From contig WNNJ02000600.1 in NCBI GenBank assembly GCA_012934845.2, positions 62,001 through 126,000 on the forward strand: 64,000 bases of DNA, read 5' to 3'. The notes beneath the pieces were generated by a model that saw nothing but the letters and a program-made list of their open reading frames with translations, did no database searches and was not told where the DNA came from. This document shows positions 42,221 through 53,423 of this stretch, piece by piece. The position numbers and the translations under genes were made by a program. Source of the stretch: Pomphorhynchus laevis (Eukaryota; Acanthocephala; Palaeacanthocephala; Echinorhynchida; Pomphorhynchidae). The number at the start of each line of letters is the position of its first letter. Positions within the stretch are counted from its first letter, which is position 1.

Positions 42221-43365
42221 TGTGTATTTAATTCTAATAATTTTTATTCAATTAGTGAGCACATTTATCCAGAAAGCCTTATTCTTAACAAAACCAATAT
42301 TTATGATAAAGAAGGTGCATATCTAGATATGAACATTAAATTAACATAAACTAAAACTACTATTAATTTATATCGTAAAGATGACATATTTAAATTTACA
42401 AGAAACATATTTTTGCATGAGCATTCATGCATACCATATAATATAAAATATAATACATTAAATAATGAAATTTTAAGAATTGCAACAATATGTAATGATA
42501 TTGGCTTTCTTCAAAATCATTTAAATAATTTAATAGATACATATTTAAAACTAGGTTACTATAAAAATAACATTAAACAGAAAATTTTAATACATATAAA
42601 TCAGCACAATAATATAAAGAATAAATTTAAACTCTTAAGTGGCAAATTTTTATGGATGGATAATAAATAATATACTTTGTATTAGAATAAGATACTAGAT
42701 AGTTTTATCAGAGGAAATACATCATTAGCATGTATTAAAATAATGAAATTTTAAGATTTCAACAATATGTAATGATATTGACTTTCTTCAAAATCATTTA
42801 AATAATTTAATAGATGCATATTTTAAACTAGGTTACTATAAAAATAACATCAAGCAGAAAATAGTAAAATATATAAATCAACACAATAATATTAAAAATA
42901 AATTTAAACAATAAAATAAAAAATCTTATGGATAAAAATTATACATTGTATATAAATCATTTAAATAAAGACTTATTATAAGCTTAAAAAATTTTGATAA
43001 ATGTAAATTATTTAATTTATAATTGTTTAATTATATAATTACATCTATATTTAGACAAATAAAAGGTGTTCCAATGCAAGGTAATAGTATCCCAATTATA
43101 GCTGAATTATTTTTAAACTATATAGAAAATTAGTTTGTTCATAACTGTGTAAAAACTAAATCTAAACAATATAAATATATGAAATATATGTTTTGATACA
43201 ATATATATTTAGATTTATTAAAAAAATAAATCTAAATCATATAAAGATATATAATAGATCTATTATATTTCGATATATTGATGATATATGTGTATTTAAC
43301 TCTAAAAATTTTTATTCAATAAGCGAACAAATTTATCAACATAGCATCATTCTTAATAAAACCAA
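42221..43365 (+). mobile_element. Three PLE fragments on the plus strand
   Basis: 42,221-42,735 runs from CVFNSNNFYSISE to the start of the 3' block. 42,736-42,915 repeats the EILR to NNIKNKF segment and begins exactly where the first loses its 3' block. 43,043-43,365 carries a motif B variant (IFRQIKGVPMQG) and a second ILDDICVF-like piece. The open stretch 42,413-42,667 ends [10 protein letters not shown]. All are truncated. Confidence 0.7.
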
Positions 43366-45175
43366 CTAACTTAGTCTACGTATTAAATATAATTATAAAA
43401 TAAACAAAACATAATAATGCTATATCCAAATTTAATAATTAAATAATAAAATTAATAATTGATTTTAGATTTTCTATAATTTAAATCAAGTTAAAATAAA
43501 AGATTTAAATTTAAAACAAACGTCATTTTTATGAATTGACTAAAAAATAACAGACGTTGTATCAGAATAAGAATTAGAGGTCATCAGGAGGAACTGCTAT
43601 GCTATCAGGTTTCGGCCCCTAATTCCTCTACCCAACATAGCAGCGGGGCCAAATACATGCTAATGATGTATTTCCTCTGAAATAACTATCTAGTATCTTA
43701 TTCTAATACAAAGTATATTATTTATTATCCATCCATAAAAATTTGCCACTTAAGAGTTTAAATTTATTCTTTATATTATTGTGTTGATTTATATATTTTA
43801 CTATTTTCTGCTTGATGTTATTTTTATAGTAACCTAGTTTAAAATATGTATCTATTAAATTATTTAAATGATTTTTAAGAAAGCCAATATCATTACATAT
43901 TGTTGCAATTCTTAAAATTTCATTATTTAATGTATTATATTTGATATTATATTGTATGCATGAATGCTCATGCAAAAATATGTTTATTGTAAATTTAAAT
44001 ATGCCATCTTTACGATATAAGTTAATAGTAGTTTTGATTGATGTTAATTTAATGTTCATATCTAAATATATATTTTCTTTATCATTAATATCGATTTTAT
44101 TAAGAATGAGGCTACCTGGATAAATTTATTCGCTTATTGTATAAAAATTGTTAGAGTTAAATACACATATATCATCAATTTATCTAAACATATATTTCAT
44201 ATATTTATATAATTTAGATTTATTTTTTAAACAGTTATGTACAAATTCATATTCTATAAAGCTTAAAAATAAGACAGCTATAATTGGGCTACTAGTACCT
44301 CCCATTGGAGCACATTTTACTTGTCTAAATACAGATGTCCCAACCTTTAAATAAATTTGATTTATCAAAATATTTAAGAATTCCATTAATTCAATTTTAT
44401 TTATATATTTATATTTACTTGATGGTTTAATTTTTGTTAGATATGCGTTATAGTTATTGTAACATATATTTGTATATCTGTTTCCGAATATAAGATTAAT
44501 TAATTTTACTAACGTTTCTTTAATATCTACTAAATCTAGATTTGTATAGAGCGTACTAAAATCGTATGTTTTTATATTCTGAAAATTTATTCCTTTTGTC
44601 TGTTCTAAAAATTCTTTTGTAGAATTAATACTGAAATAGTGTTTTATACCAGTATTAATTTCGATTACCTTGCAATATTTTTTAAAATGTGCTTTAATTA
44701 CTTTAAGTATTTTATTCATATAGACAGAAAGTGGTTTTAATGTACATTTAAACGCACTACATATGAACCTAGGTTTTATTGGATTTTTATGTAATTTTGG
44801 ATTCCAATATAATATAGGTATATTTTTATTATATAATTCAACCTTTATACCCTTTTTATCCATTATAGAACAGTGACTTGTAATAATTGTTTCTAAACTC
44901 AACTCACTACGTTCATATGTTGGATTTACATTTAAATCATTAGAATTAACCTCTTTCATTAGTATATCATAATAAAGCTTTTTGCATATGAAGACAAAGT
45001 TATTACTAGCTTTATCAATAGTTGTTATTATTTAGTTATTTTTTAATTTAGTAAGTACTTTATACATATCTTTATTAATTTTATCTTTCCTTTTATAATT
45101 GTTTGTTATTTTCATTTTATTTTTAATTTTATCAAATATATAATCTTTCAACAATTTCATTATAAATAACCATTT
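43366..45175 (-). mobile_element. Penelope-like element, longest second copy
   Basis: Reads leftwards. It starts at the terminus near 43,370 (ACTAACTTAGTCTACG) with the 3' block at 43,573-43,682. Coding pieces are 44,059-43,718 (C-terminus), 44,959-44,180 (RT motifs from NPTYERSEL through [39 protein letters not shown] to FRQVKCAPMGG) and 45,214-45,032. The YIDD region near 44,180 is damaged. The right end is truncated. It overlaps the same segments as the 22.4-kb copy. Confidence 0.8.
44180..44959 (-). CDS. PLE RT fragment, motifs finger to B
   Basis: 259 codons open, covering the fingers and palm up to motif B. The motif A aspartate is present ([12 protein letters not shown]). The usual GVPMGGNSSP is CAPMGGTSSP here. 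It is followed by FLSFIEYEFVHN and ends just before the catalytic YIDD. Confidence 0.75.
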   Translation of the reverse strand: MKEVNSNDLNVNPTYERSELSLETIITSHCSIMDKKGIKVELYNKNIPILYWNPKLHKNPIKPRFICSAFKCTLKPLSVYMNKILKVIKAHFKKYCKVIEINTGIKHYFSINSTKEFLEQTKGINFQNIKTYDFSTLYTNLDLVDIKETLVKLINLIFGNRYTNICYNNYNAYLTKIKPSSKYKYINKIELMEFLNILINQIYLKVGTSVFRQVKCAPMGGTSSPIIAVLFLSFIEYEFVHNCLKNKSKLYKYMKYMFR

Positions 45176-45214
45176 ATAATGATATTGACTTTCAAAATCA
45201 TTAAATGCATGCAT

Positions 45215-46019
45215 TAAACTCTTAAGCGGGAAATATATACATATTTTAAAAATACTATAAAAATACTATCAAGCAGAAAATAGTAAAATATATAAATCAA
45301 CAAAATATTATTAAATAATAAATTCGTATAAATATTCGTAAATAAATATAAGTTATAAATAAGCTATAAGTTATATAATAATAAGTTATAAAAAATGTTA
45401 TATTAATATAACATTACTTATTACTTATAAGTAATAAGTTTTATAAGTTATAAGTTAACGTATAAAACTAAAAAAATTAAAAAATAAAAAACTATAAAAC
45501 TATAACTATTAAATAAGTTTATAAGTTAACTTGACGGTTTTGTATAAGGCAGATTAAACGGCTTTAAGTATAAAAACTTAGTTCAATACAATTATTATAA
45601 ACAAATACTCGCAAATGTCTAAAGTATGGTAATTTATAAATTTAGGGAATCTAAAAATTTAAATAAATTATTATGTCCCTCACATAGAGTAAATAAAATC
45701 GCATAATTTAAGAAAGTTGAAACTAGCTACTAGTTTCAACTTTCAACTAGATTTTATATTTTTGTACAAAATATAAAATCTTTTGTACAAAAAATATAAT
45801 ATATAAATATATAATATATAAAAAATATCATTCAGAATTACATTCGGGTTAAATTTAGTTTTTATATAGCGAGTCATATCTTTGTCATCTTAAAATTTAA
45901 AATTGAAATTTAAAATAAAAGTCAATTTTTATGAATTGAATAATAATTTAAAATTGAAATTTAAAATAAAGCTTCATTTTATGAATTGAATAACAAATAA
46001 CAGACGATGTTTAAGAATA
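45215..46019. other. PLE debris and AT-rich sequence
   Basis: Short plus-strand PLE scraps (45,215-45,320) are followed by ATAAGTTATAA-type simple sequence and a perfect 14-base hairpin at 45,713-45,743. No gene. Confidence 0.45.
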
Positions 46020-46320
46020 AGGATTATAAGTAATAAGGATGAACTGTTATGTTATCAAGTGTCGGTACATATTCTTCGACCCAACATTAAAATACATTGT
46101 ACTGTATTTTAATGTACTGCACATTACACTGTATTATGTACTGTGTATGTTAACTAAATTCTCACTGATTTAGTATGCGTGGGTACTAGCAATTTTCTAT
46201 CATGATACACGTAAACACATTATGCTAACACTTCTTAATATTATCTTTCACCAACATGTAGTCATAATTTTTATTCAATGTTGAAACGAGACAGAAATAA
46301 TCAGATCGATAACTGAATAT
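46020..46320 (-). mobile_element. Worn PLE 3' tail
   Basis: Contains a diverged 3' block on the minus strand (TTATGTTATCAAG...TTCGACCCAACATT at 46,048-46,088) and a terminus-like CAGATCGATAACTGA at 46,299. Confidence 0.5.
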
Positions 46321-46499
46321 GTATTTTATATTATATATTTATATAATATTATATAAATATAATATATACTAGATATTATAAAATTATATTATACTTTATT
46401 ATAATATATTATATTATACTTTATTATACTATATATACTATATAGTTTTTGTGTTGTATAAATCAAAAATAAAGATTTATGATAAAATAAAGACTTGAA

Positions 46500-47160
46500 A
46501 TAATGAATTATACTTAAGCTTTATAGAATATGAATTTGTTCATAACTGTTTAAAAGATAAAGCTAAACTATATAAAGATATAAAATATATATGTTTCTAT
46601 ATATTGATGATATATAAGTATTAATAATTTTTATTTAATAAGTGAACAAATTTATCCAAGTTCCTTATTCTCAATAAACTATTATTAATAATAAAGCAGG
46701 TATATAACATCAATTAAAACTATTATCAATTTATATCGTAAAGATGACTTTTAAATTTACAAGAAACATATTTTGCGTAAGCATTCAAAATATACATTAT
46801 ATTAAATAGTGAAATTTTAAGAATTGCCATAATATGTAATTATATTGACAACTTCAAAATCTACATATTTTAAAAATACTGTAAAAATACCATCAAGCAG
46901 AAAATAGTAAAATATATAAATCAACAAAATATTATTAAAAAATAAATTCGTATAAATATTCGTAAATAAATATAAGTTATAAATAACCTATAAGTTATAT
47001 AATAAGTTTAGTTATATAATAATAAGTTATAAAAAAAGTTATATCATACTTCAAAATCATTTAAATAATTTAATAGATACATAATTTAGTTAGGTTAGTA
47101 TAGAAATTAAATTAAAAAGAAAATAATAATTTACATTTAAAATATAATGTTTACATTGAG
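46500..47160 (+). mobile_element. Degraded PLE fragments
   Basis: Recognisable pieces are LSFIEYEFVHNCLK (46,515), a YIDDI remnant (46,600), FTRNIF (46,755) and repeats of the KIVKYINQ segment. Too broken for a frame. Confidence 0.55.
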
Positions 47161-47189
47161 AACTTTATCGAAAAAGTTGTTCCAGAGAT

Positions 47190-50030
47190 TGGTCATTGCT
47201 TAATTTAATTAAACAGGTGGCATTTATGCGTTGTATCGCCGCACTTATTCGTTACGCCCCCATGAAAGGGACCGACAGTCTCCGGTTGAACGAATAAGTT
47301 TAGTTCCGATCAAATAAAAGAGCTTTGTTGAGCCAGGGCCGAACGTTCCGAGCGTTTCAACCGCAAAAGACGTGAACGAGTATTGGCTCTCGTCGAGATA
47401 GCTGTACTTGGCCCATTTTTCTCTTCAGGGCGCTGGGCGACAATTCTTGCAAAAGAGACGGTGTCTGACTGGTAGCTAGCTGCCAGGGTATTCGGGAATG
47501 TAAAATTCCATTCCATGATACCACCGGCGTCTAAGGGTAATAATGTAGCACCGTACAGTCTCTTGGCGTCATTTTGCGTTAAGCCTATCTTAAGAGAATT
47601 CTCGCGGCTTTGAGTGTCATATGAAGGAGCAGGTTTGTTTCCGAGTGAAGTAGATGACGAGCTTCTGAATGCCGACAATCCAGTGAGTGTGAGCTTTTCT
47701 TCATTACAGTATCACGGCATGTACACACGTAAGGTTTACTACCGTGTACCCCCAGCCTCAACGCAACATCAGGAGACAAAGACAGATCGTCGATGCGGGT
47801 GCCGGCGGAGGCAATCGGGATAGCTTCAAAAAAAGCACTGGTCCATATGGAGAAAACGGCAATCAGCCGTATTTGACATACTGGTGTTTCTGCTTTTTTA
47901 ATTAGGCGTTTATGCAGAGTCTCATAGAGGTTGGTTGTCCATCGTTTTTGCGAGAAAGGTTCCGATGATAGAGCGTATCTTGATTCAACGCTCTAAATCC
48001 TAATAGCGCCGTTGAAATCTGAATGTTCCGTACCGGTTTCATGAAGTCGGCTACTAAACAATGGCAGCTTTACCAACTCTTCTGTGTCACATTTATCGAT
48101 CCAAATTGCGGTATTGCGGTTTCGCCTAAAAGCCGAATTCCAAGTCCTCCTCGTCGAATTGGCAAGGTTGCCTATCGCCATGCTTTGTCTTGTAAAGGTA
48201 AATTTAAAGTTGTTAACATCAGTCTCTTCACTTTCTCGTCGAATTCACGAAACCAACCGCTTCGAACGTAAGGGTTGTACCACTACAATAAACCGATCTT
48301 TGGCAAACTTATATGGCTTCGCAATAGAATGAAAGGGTCGTGTGCGCTGAGCATCTTCAAGCGGTTTCCTGTACAGTTGCGGTTGAAGACTTCGTCACTA
48401 AGTGTTTTGTCAATATTGGCATACTTTTCCCAGTGGCGCTCCAAGAAACTTTGTATGAGCTGGACAATTCTCTTGCATCCCTATAGTTGATAAGCGATTA
48501 GTCGGTATATGTCTTCATTTTCGGTGACAACTTAACACTTCCCTAGGTTGAGGAACAACCCTATTTCTGCGCTTAACTCTTTGCTTGTTTAAGTGTCAGA
48601 CATAATGACCTACCAAGAATGTCGTCTATATACCTAACCTTTAGATCAGACATAATCCTGTGAGCTAGGTCATTTACTGTAAGACAAAAAGAACATAGGT
48701 CCTAAAGGATCCCCCTGCTAGACTCCTTCCTGTTATTGGATACAAGTGTCGCCAAGCAATAGGTATGTTTGACTATCGTAGCAAAGTTTGACGAACGAAA
48801 ATATCTCTGGGATATTTTGAGCGCTGTTGATATATTGAGCGCAGTGTAGCTCAATACAGCATCTCTGCATTTACAGTTGAATGCACTTTTGAAGTCTACT
48901 TCATTATGGTACAATCACTTCTCGTTATACTGTTCAGAAACGTTCTGGTAGAGTGAACGGCTGCATCAATTCATCTTGGAATGACGACGCTAAGCTGCGA
49001 GGCATAAGTCCATACTTGTTTCCCAGTATCAAACCGGGAAAGAAGTTTGGTCGTTAGGCGCCCGGCTGCGAAGCCAACTGCTATCGGCCGTACATCGACG
49101 CCTTTTGTGCGAAATGGCAGTAGTCTGACTCAAAATTTTTTTGCGCTATCTCATTAGTCACCTTCTCTCTTATAATCACATATAATAATTTAGTAAACGA
49201 CAGTAATAGTCTGCGCGCGTCGGGTTCGGCTGTATGACCGAGTAGATATCCAGGTGTATGGCTGTCAAACCATATGCGCCGCCTGTCGATTAGTACGGAA
49301 AATAGTTTAACGTAGAGAGAAGGGATTTCGCCGTCATTACCGGAAAAGATCTGTCAAGTTTCAATGCTGGTGTCGAAAGTTGAGTGTTAGGGTGTAGGCG
49401 TAGAAGTTCTGCTTGAGTACCATCATCCTACGGTAGCAATGTAGCGTCGCTGCACACAGTCCAAACAGCTCCATGGATGTCGCCGTCCTCGATATTTTCG
49501 GAGACCTTAAGACGAAGTTGTTCTTTCTATTCGTCTGTGGTAGTTCTTCCTTTAGTTGTCCCGATTTAACAAACGGTTCCTCAGAAGTAATTGGCAATTG
49601 GTAGCAGATGTATGCTTTGCGAAGTTCTACAATGAGAGAAGTCCTCCAAAATGAATCTGGCGGTGGCTCGCTGTGCTCGGGCGAAATCATGTTGATCGGC
49701 GGCATACCGGCCTCATCGCAGCATGGTGATGGACGGCGCTTTCAAAGAAGACCGTTTGCTGTAGGAACAAAGTGACGTCTGCAGATTGAACAATGAACAC
49801 GCATTAAGATGCATTGTCAAGTTGAAACGGTTGGTATCTTAGTTTCATTCAAATCGTCTGGGCTATCGTGGGATTCAACCGACAATTCGACTTTTTCCCG
49901 ATCGCTTAATTCGTTGCGATCGCTCGATTCGTCAGATGCTTTAGTATCATCCTGCTCTGAAATTGTGTCAGTCTGTTCCACCGATGGGATGTTGTCATTA
50001 TAGCAATCCGCCTTGGTCATAATTTAGGGT
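47190..50030 (-). mobile_element. RLE-type LINE, near full-length span, decayed
   Basis: The longest copy of this family in the window, reading leftwards. The acidic N-terminal part is at 50,020-49,817 (MTKADCYNDNIPS). EPPPDSFWRTSLIVELRKAY-type code is at 49,690-49,600 and DGDIHGAVWTVCSD at about 49,490. A degraded RT with VQQGDPLGP-like code lies near 48,710 and GGIMEWNFTFPNTLAASY, the endonuclease WDxT region, at about 47,530-47,470. The TKYSYLDE-like C-terminal start is near 47,400. Dozens of frameshifts and stops; RLE and RT are inactive. Confidence 0.7.
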
Positions 50031-50119
50031 GGTGGTTATATTTAATGTTCAGTTTACTTCACAGCTTTTCTGTATTGTTGTCGTATGGTTGCTTAGGGAA
50101 ATCGCAGTTTGTATATGTT

Positions 50120-50580
50120 ATTGTAAGTATATATAACAAAGACAATTTTAAACCAAAAATAGTAAAATAAAAAACTCAACACGATAATATTAAAAATTAA
50201 TTTAAACTATTAAGAGAAGAATTTTTATGAATAGATATTAAACAGTATGTTTTGTATTAGAATACGATACACTAAATAATCAAATTTCATCATAAGAAAT
50301 ACGTCATTAGCCCATATTTGGATCCGCTGCTATATCGGGTTTATGAATAGAAACCGAAACCTGATAGCATAGCAGTTCCTTCTGATAACCTCTAACTTTA
50401 TTCTGATACATCGTCTATTATTTACTAGTCAATTCACAAAAATTAACTTTTATTTTAAATTTTAATTTTTTATTTTTATTGATGTTATTAAAAATCTTAT
50501 AGTAGAAAAATCAAGAGTCAAATAATTTTTTTTAATTTTTTAAATAATTTCTACTTTGTTAAAATGGAGTCTGCTTACAC
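50120..50580 (+). mobile_element. PLE 3'-terminal fragment, old
   Basis: Final codons, a diverged 3' block (50,288-50,395, with CTGATAA for CTGATGA) and the T-rich tail up to GGAGTCTGCTTACAC near 50,568. Confidence 0.6.
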
Positions 50581-50689
50581 AATAAAAATCTTATATAATC
50601 TTATAATTTTTGAAAATGTAAATAATTTTTCGAATAATATAGTACAATTAATATAAAAAGTTCCATTATGGGCCCATCAAACATACAGT

Positions 50690-50790
50690 CAGATTTAATT
50701 TAAAAGTTTATGTTGTTAGTGGACTTGTAAGTTGATGTATGTCCACAATAGCAACTTTAAACTAATTCTACATTTATGATTATTTTGGAA
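50690..50790 (+). mobile_element. L2-like LINE 3' tip
   Basis: GTTAGTGGACTTGTAAGTTG (50,715) matches the 3' ends at 3,651 and 20,193. No coding part remains. Confidence 0.4.
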
Positions 50791-51630
50791 ATTATATACA
50801 GATCAATTTATCTCAATTGCCATTAGGGTAAAAGTTCGTCATGTGCTTAAAAAATTCTTTTTACCAACACGTATGACACATTCTTTCCTTAAAGATGGAT
50901 AAATAAATTTACTCTTACATTCAAATACCTCAGAGGACAAGCCCGTTAAATTCCATAATCATAACAGGATAAATGACTACACAAATGATATCAACAATGT
51001 AATACGTCAGATTTAGCAGAGCGCCTGAAGTGTTCGAACATCAACGCTCAAACGTATAAATTAACTAAGAAATATTTACACGTTTTTTACCAATTAATAC
51101 TTTTTCTTAATCTTAAATCTAAAGACTTATAGTACTTCAATTTTATGGCTTTTTTCTTGTTTTGAGAAAAATTGAATCTTGTTACAGTACCCAGATGTAT
51201 CACAACGCTCTGTTGCGTTGTGATACAGCAAATGATCGTAGAATAAGATCGTATCATTATACCGTCACCTTTCAAAAAGATTGAACAAACATCTAACTGG
51301 ATACACTGACAACAAGTTTTGCATAAATTATAAGTGTGCATTTCACGATCAGTCCATCATATCATGCTGATTATTTTATTTATTCGGTCAAGTTACGACA
51401 TGCCCACAATTAAAGATTTAAAAGTAAGGACATCTAGTATGATGTGTTTTACGTAACACACAAGACAGGTATTATGTACAAAAGATTATCGAGCATTTTA
51501 GTACATCGCCCTTCCCTTAGTAATTTTATGATTTGTGTAATTTGCCAAATATCCGACGACTAAAAATGATATTGTTATGAAATAAAGTAACTTTTGTTTA
51601 AATAATATTTTCTACTTTTCCCGCCAATTT
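50791..51630. other. Unassigned stretch
   Basis: No gene or element recognised. It contains a perfect 13-base hairpin at 51,196-51,227 (TGTATCACAACGC and complement). Confidence 0.4.
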
Positions 51631-51634
51631 CTAT

Positions 51635-51848
51635 TCTGATCGAAGAAATAGGGAAGATTAAACAGCATAAACTGATTCCATGCTGATTCGACTTTTGAGG
51701 CTCATCAGTAGGGGGCTGCTACACATATGGATCTTGTGCAGCAGCTCTCTCCTGCTGAGACTCAACAGTCGAAACAGCATAGAGTAAATTTATGCTGTTT
51801 AGTCTTCCCTATTCCTTCAATCAGGATATAATATTTTCTATTTGAAAA
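51635..51848. mobile_element. ~210-bp foldback with hammerhead-type modules in both arms
   Basis: The ends are CTGATCGAAGAAATAGGGAA and a diverged complement, enclosing GATTAAACAGCATAAA and its inverse. The minus-strand arm has CTGATGA-GCCTCAAAAGTC-GAAT (51,708-51,686). The plus-strand arm has CTGCTGA-GACT-CAAC-AGTC-GAAA (51,752-51,774) followed by a strong ACAGCATA/TATGCTGT stem. No coding capacity. Confidence 0.65.
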
Positions 51849-52205
51849 TGAAAACACAAGTAATAGTAGAGTAATTAGAGCGAAAAGATGTTTGGAGGAG
51901 AGGTAGTAAGATAAAGGAAAAATGTACGCATTAATTTGCTTGAGAACGATACGCTTAAGTAGTTTAGAGAGAGTTGGGATAAATAAGATATGACGGTAGG
52001 AAGATTATAGTGAGGGGTTGAGATATTGCTTTTTGAGAAGAAGAAAAGTGGCTGTTATGGTTGTTAACATGCTGTTGAAACTTTCAAGCTATTACAGAAA
52101 ATCGTTTTTTCCAGCTAAACAACGAAGGCAGAAGAAGGAAATTTTTCAAGAAAAAGCTTAAAAAAAGTTTGAGATAAAATAACATACACAAATTACAATT
52201 TCACA

Positions 52206-53423
52206 ATGAAGAAATCAAATTTCACCATGAAGAAAGCAAATTCGAAGAGAAAGTCAAACACTATACATATCACGCAACATCGTAATGCGTATAAGCGGCT
52301 AGAGGTCGAATGCTGCAATAAAGGCTGTGAAGTGTGGTCTATTGTCGACATTCCTTTAAATACCGAGTCGTCACTCAAGAGCAAGGACTTTTATTGCGGC
52401 TTTTGTTCTGCTACAATGATTTCGGCCCTCCAAATGAAACTAGTGCAAGATATGGTTTGTGATGTGAATTGTTGTGATATATCGTTACCTATCAACTTAA
52501 ATGACGTTCGTGTCTCTCAAGACAGCACGGACCATCAAACTTCGATAAACACCTGTACCGTTAATCCTGTCGTTAAGCTACCATTAGATGACAGTTCAAC
52601 TCCTGACATATGTGAACCGAGGATTGAATTACCTTCACTGTCATCTACGCATCAGCACGATAATACTTCAAATGCCGAACTTCAGATGCTGTCATCCTTT
52701 CAGGACAAAGAAAAATCGGTCATTTATGTTGAACAAACTACACCAGCTGTAAACAAAGGAAGGGTATGGCGTAACACTCTATTGCTACCTACACGAAACG
52801 CTGGATCGACATACCATCAATTGGGTGAAATCAGAGGTAGCGATTCGAGTGTGGCCATCGATAGAAAACAGAAGGCCAAAAATAAGAATAAATCAGGAAA
52901 TTATTTACCTTCAAATGGTCAGAGCATTTCTTTGGACAACGCTCCTTCTACAAACTACCGTTCGCATCCAGATAGGTCTTGCAATATCCTATTTAGTGGT
53001 ATCGCTGAATCAAAGGCCAGTAACTCACAAACACGTATGAATGATGATGTGTCCAGCCTCCGTACTGTGTTCTGTCAGTTACTCTTAGAAGGTGATGAGA
53101 AGCTAGCTTCTACTCTGAAGGTTACAAAGTCGTTTCGACTTGGAAAAAAGGTGGTAGAGAAACCAAGATTGTTAAAAGTTGTATTATCTTCCGCATAACA
53201 TGCAGACCTTTTGCTCAAACGTGGTTTTCGACTTAAAGATTATCCACATCGTATTCTTAAGGATCTGAGTCTCGAAGATCGTTTAAAGTTGAAAGAAGCA
53301 AAAACAGTATTACGAAACCGGCTATCTGAAGGTGAAACGAACTTATGCATACGAAATTTTCAGGTTGTCAGGTGGCACCCAGTAGTTCGTTGGAATCCCA
53401 TAACGATCAACAGCGTCACTTAG
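52206..53423 (+). pseudogene. CR1-like ORF1 protein (PHD-like finger), one internal stop
   Basis: The N-terminus has a PHD-like zinc finger (CCNKGCEVW, then DFYCGFC, residues about 37-75). A low-complexity Ser/Thr-rich middle follows. The C-terminal part looks RNA-binding: ILFSGIAESKASN, then LKVTKSFRLGKKVVEKPRLL and LLLKRGFRLKDYPHRILKDL. A TAA at 53,196-53,198 interrupts otherwise continuous code in the same frame. In CR1-group LINEs this protein binds the element's RNA. The end overlaps the start of ORF2 by about 80 bp in another frame. Confidence 0.75.

Noticed and set aside
47310-50020. Host gene exons in the GC-richer 47-50-kb block.
   Set aside because: The pieces line up in order with the RLE LINE family (N-terminal acidic part, DGDIHGAVW, RT, WNFTFPNTLA), which explains the whole block.
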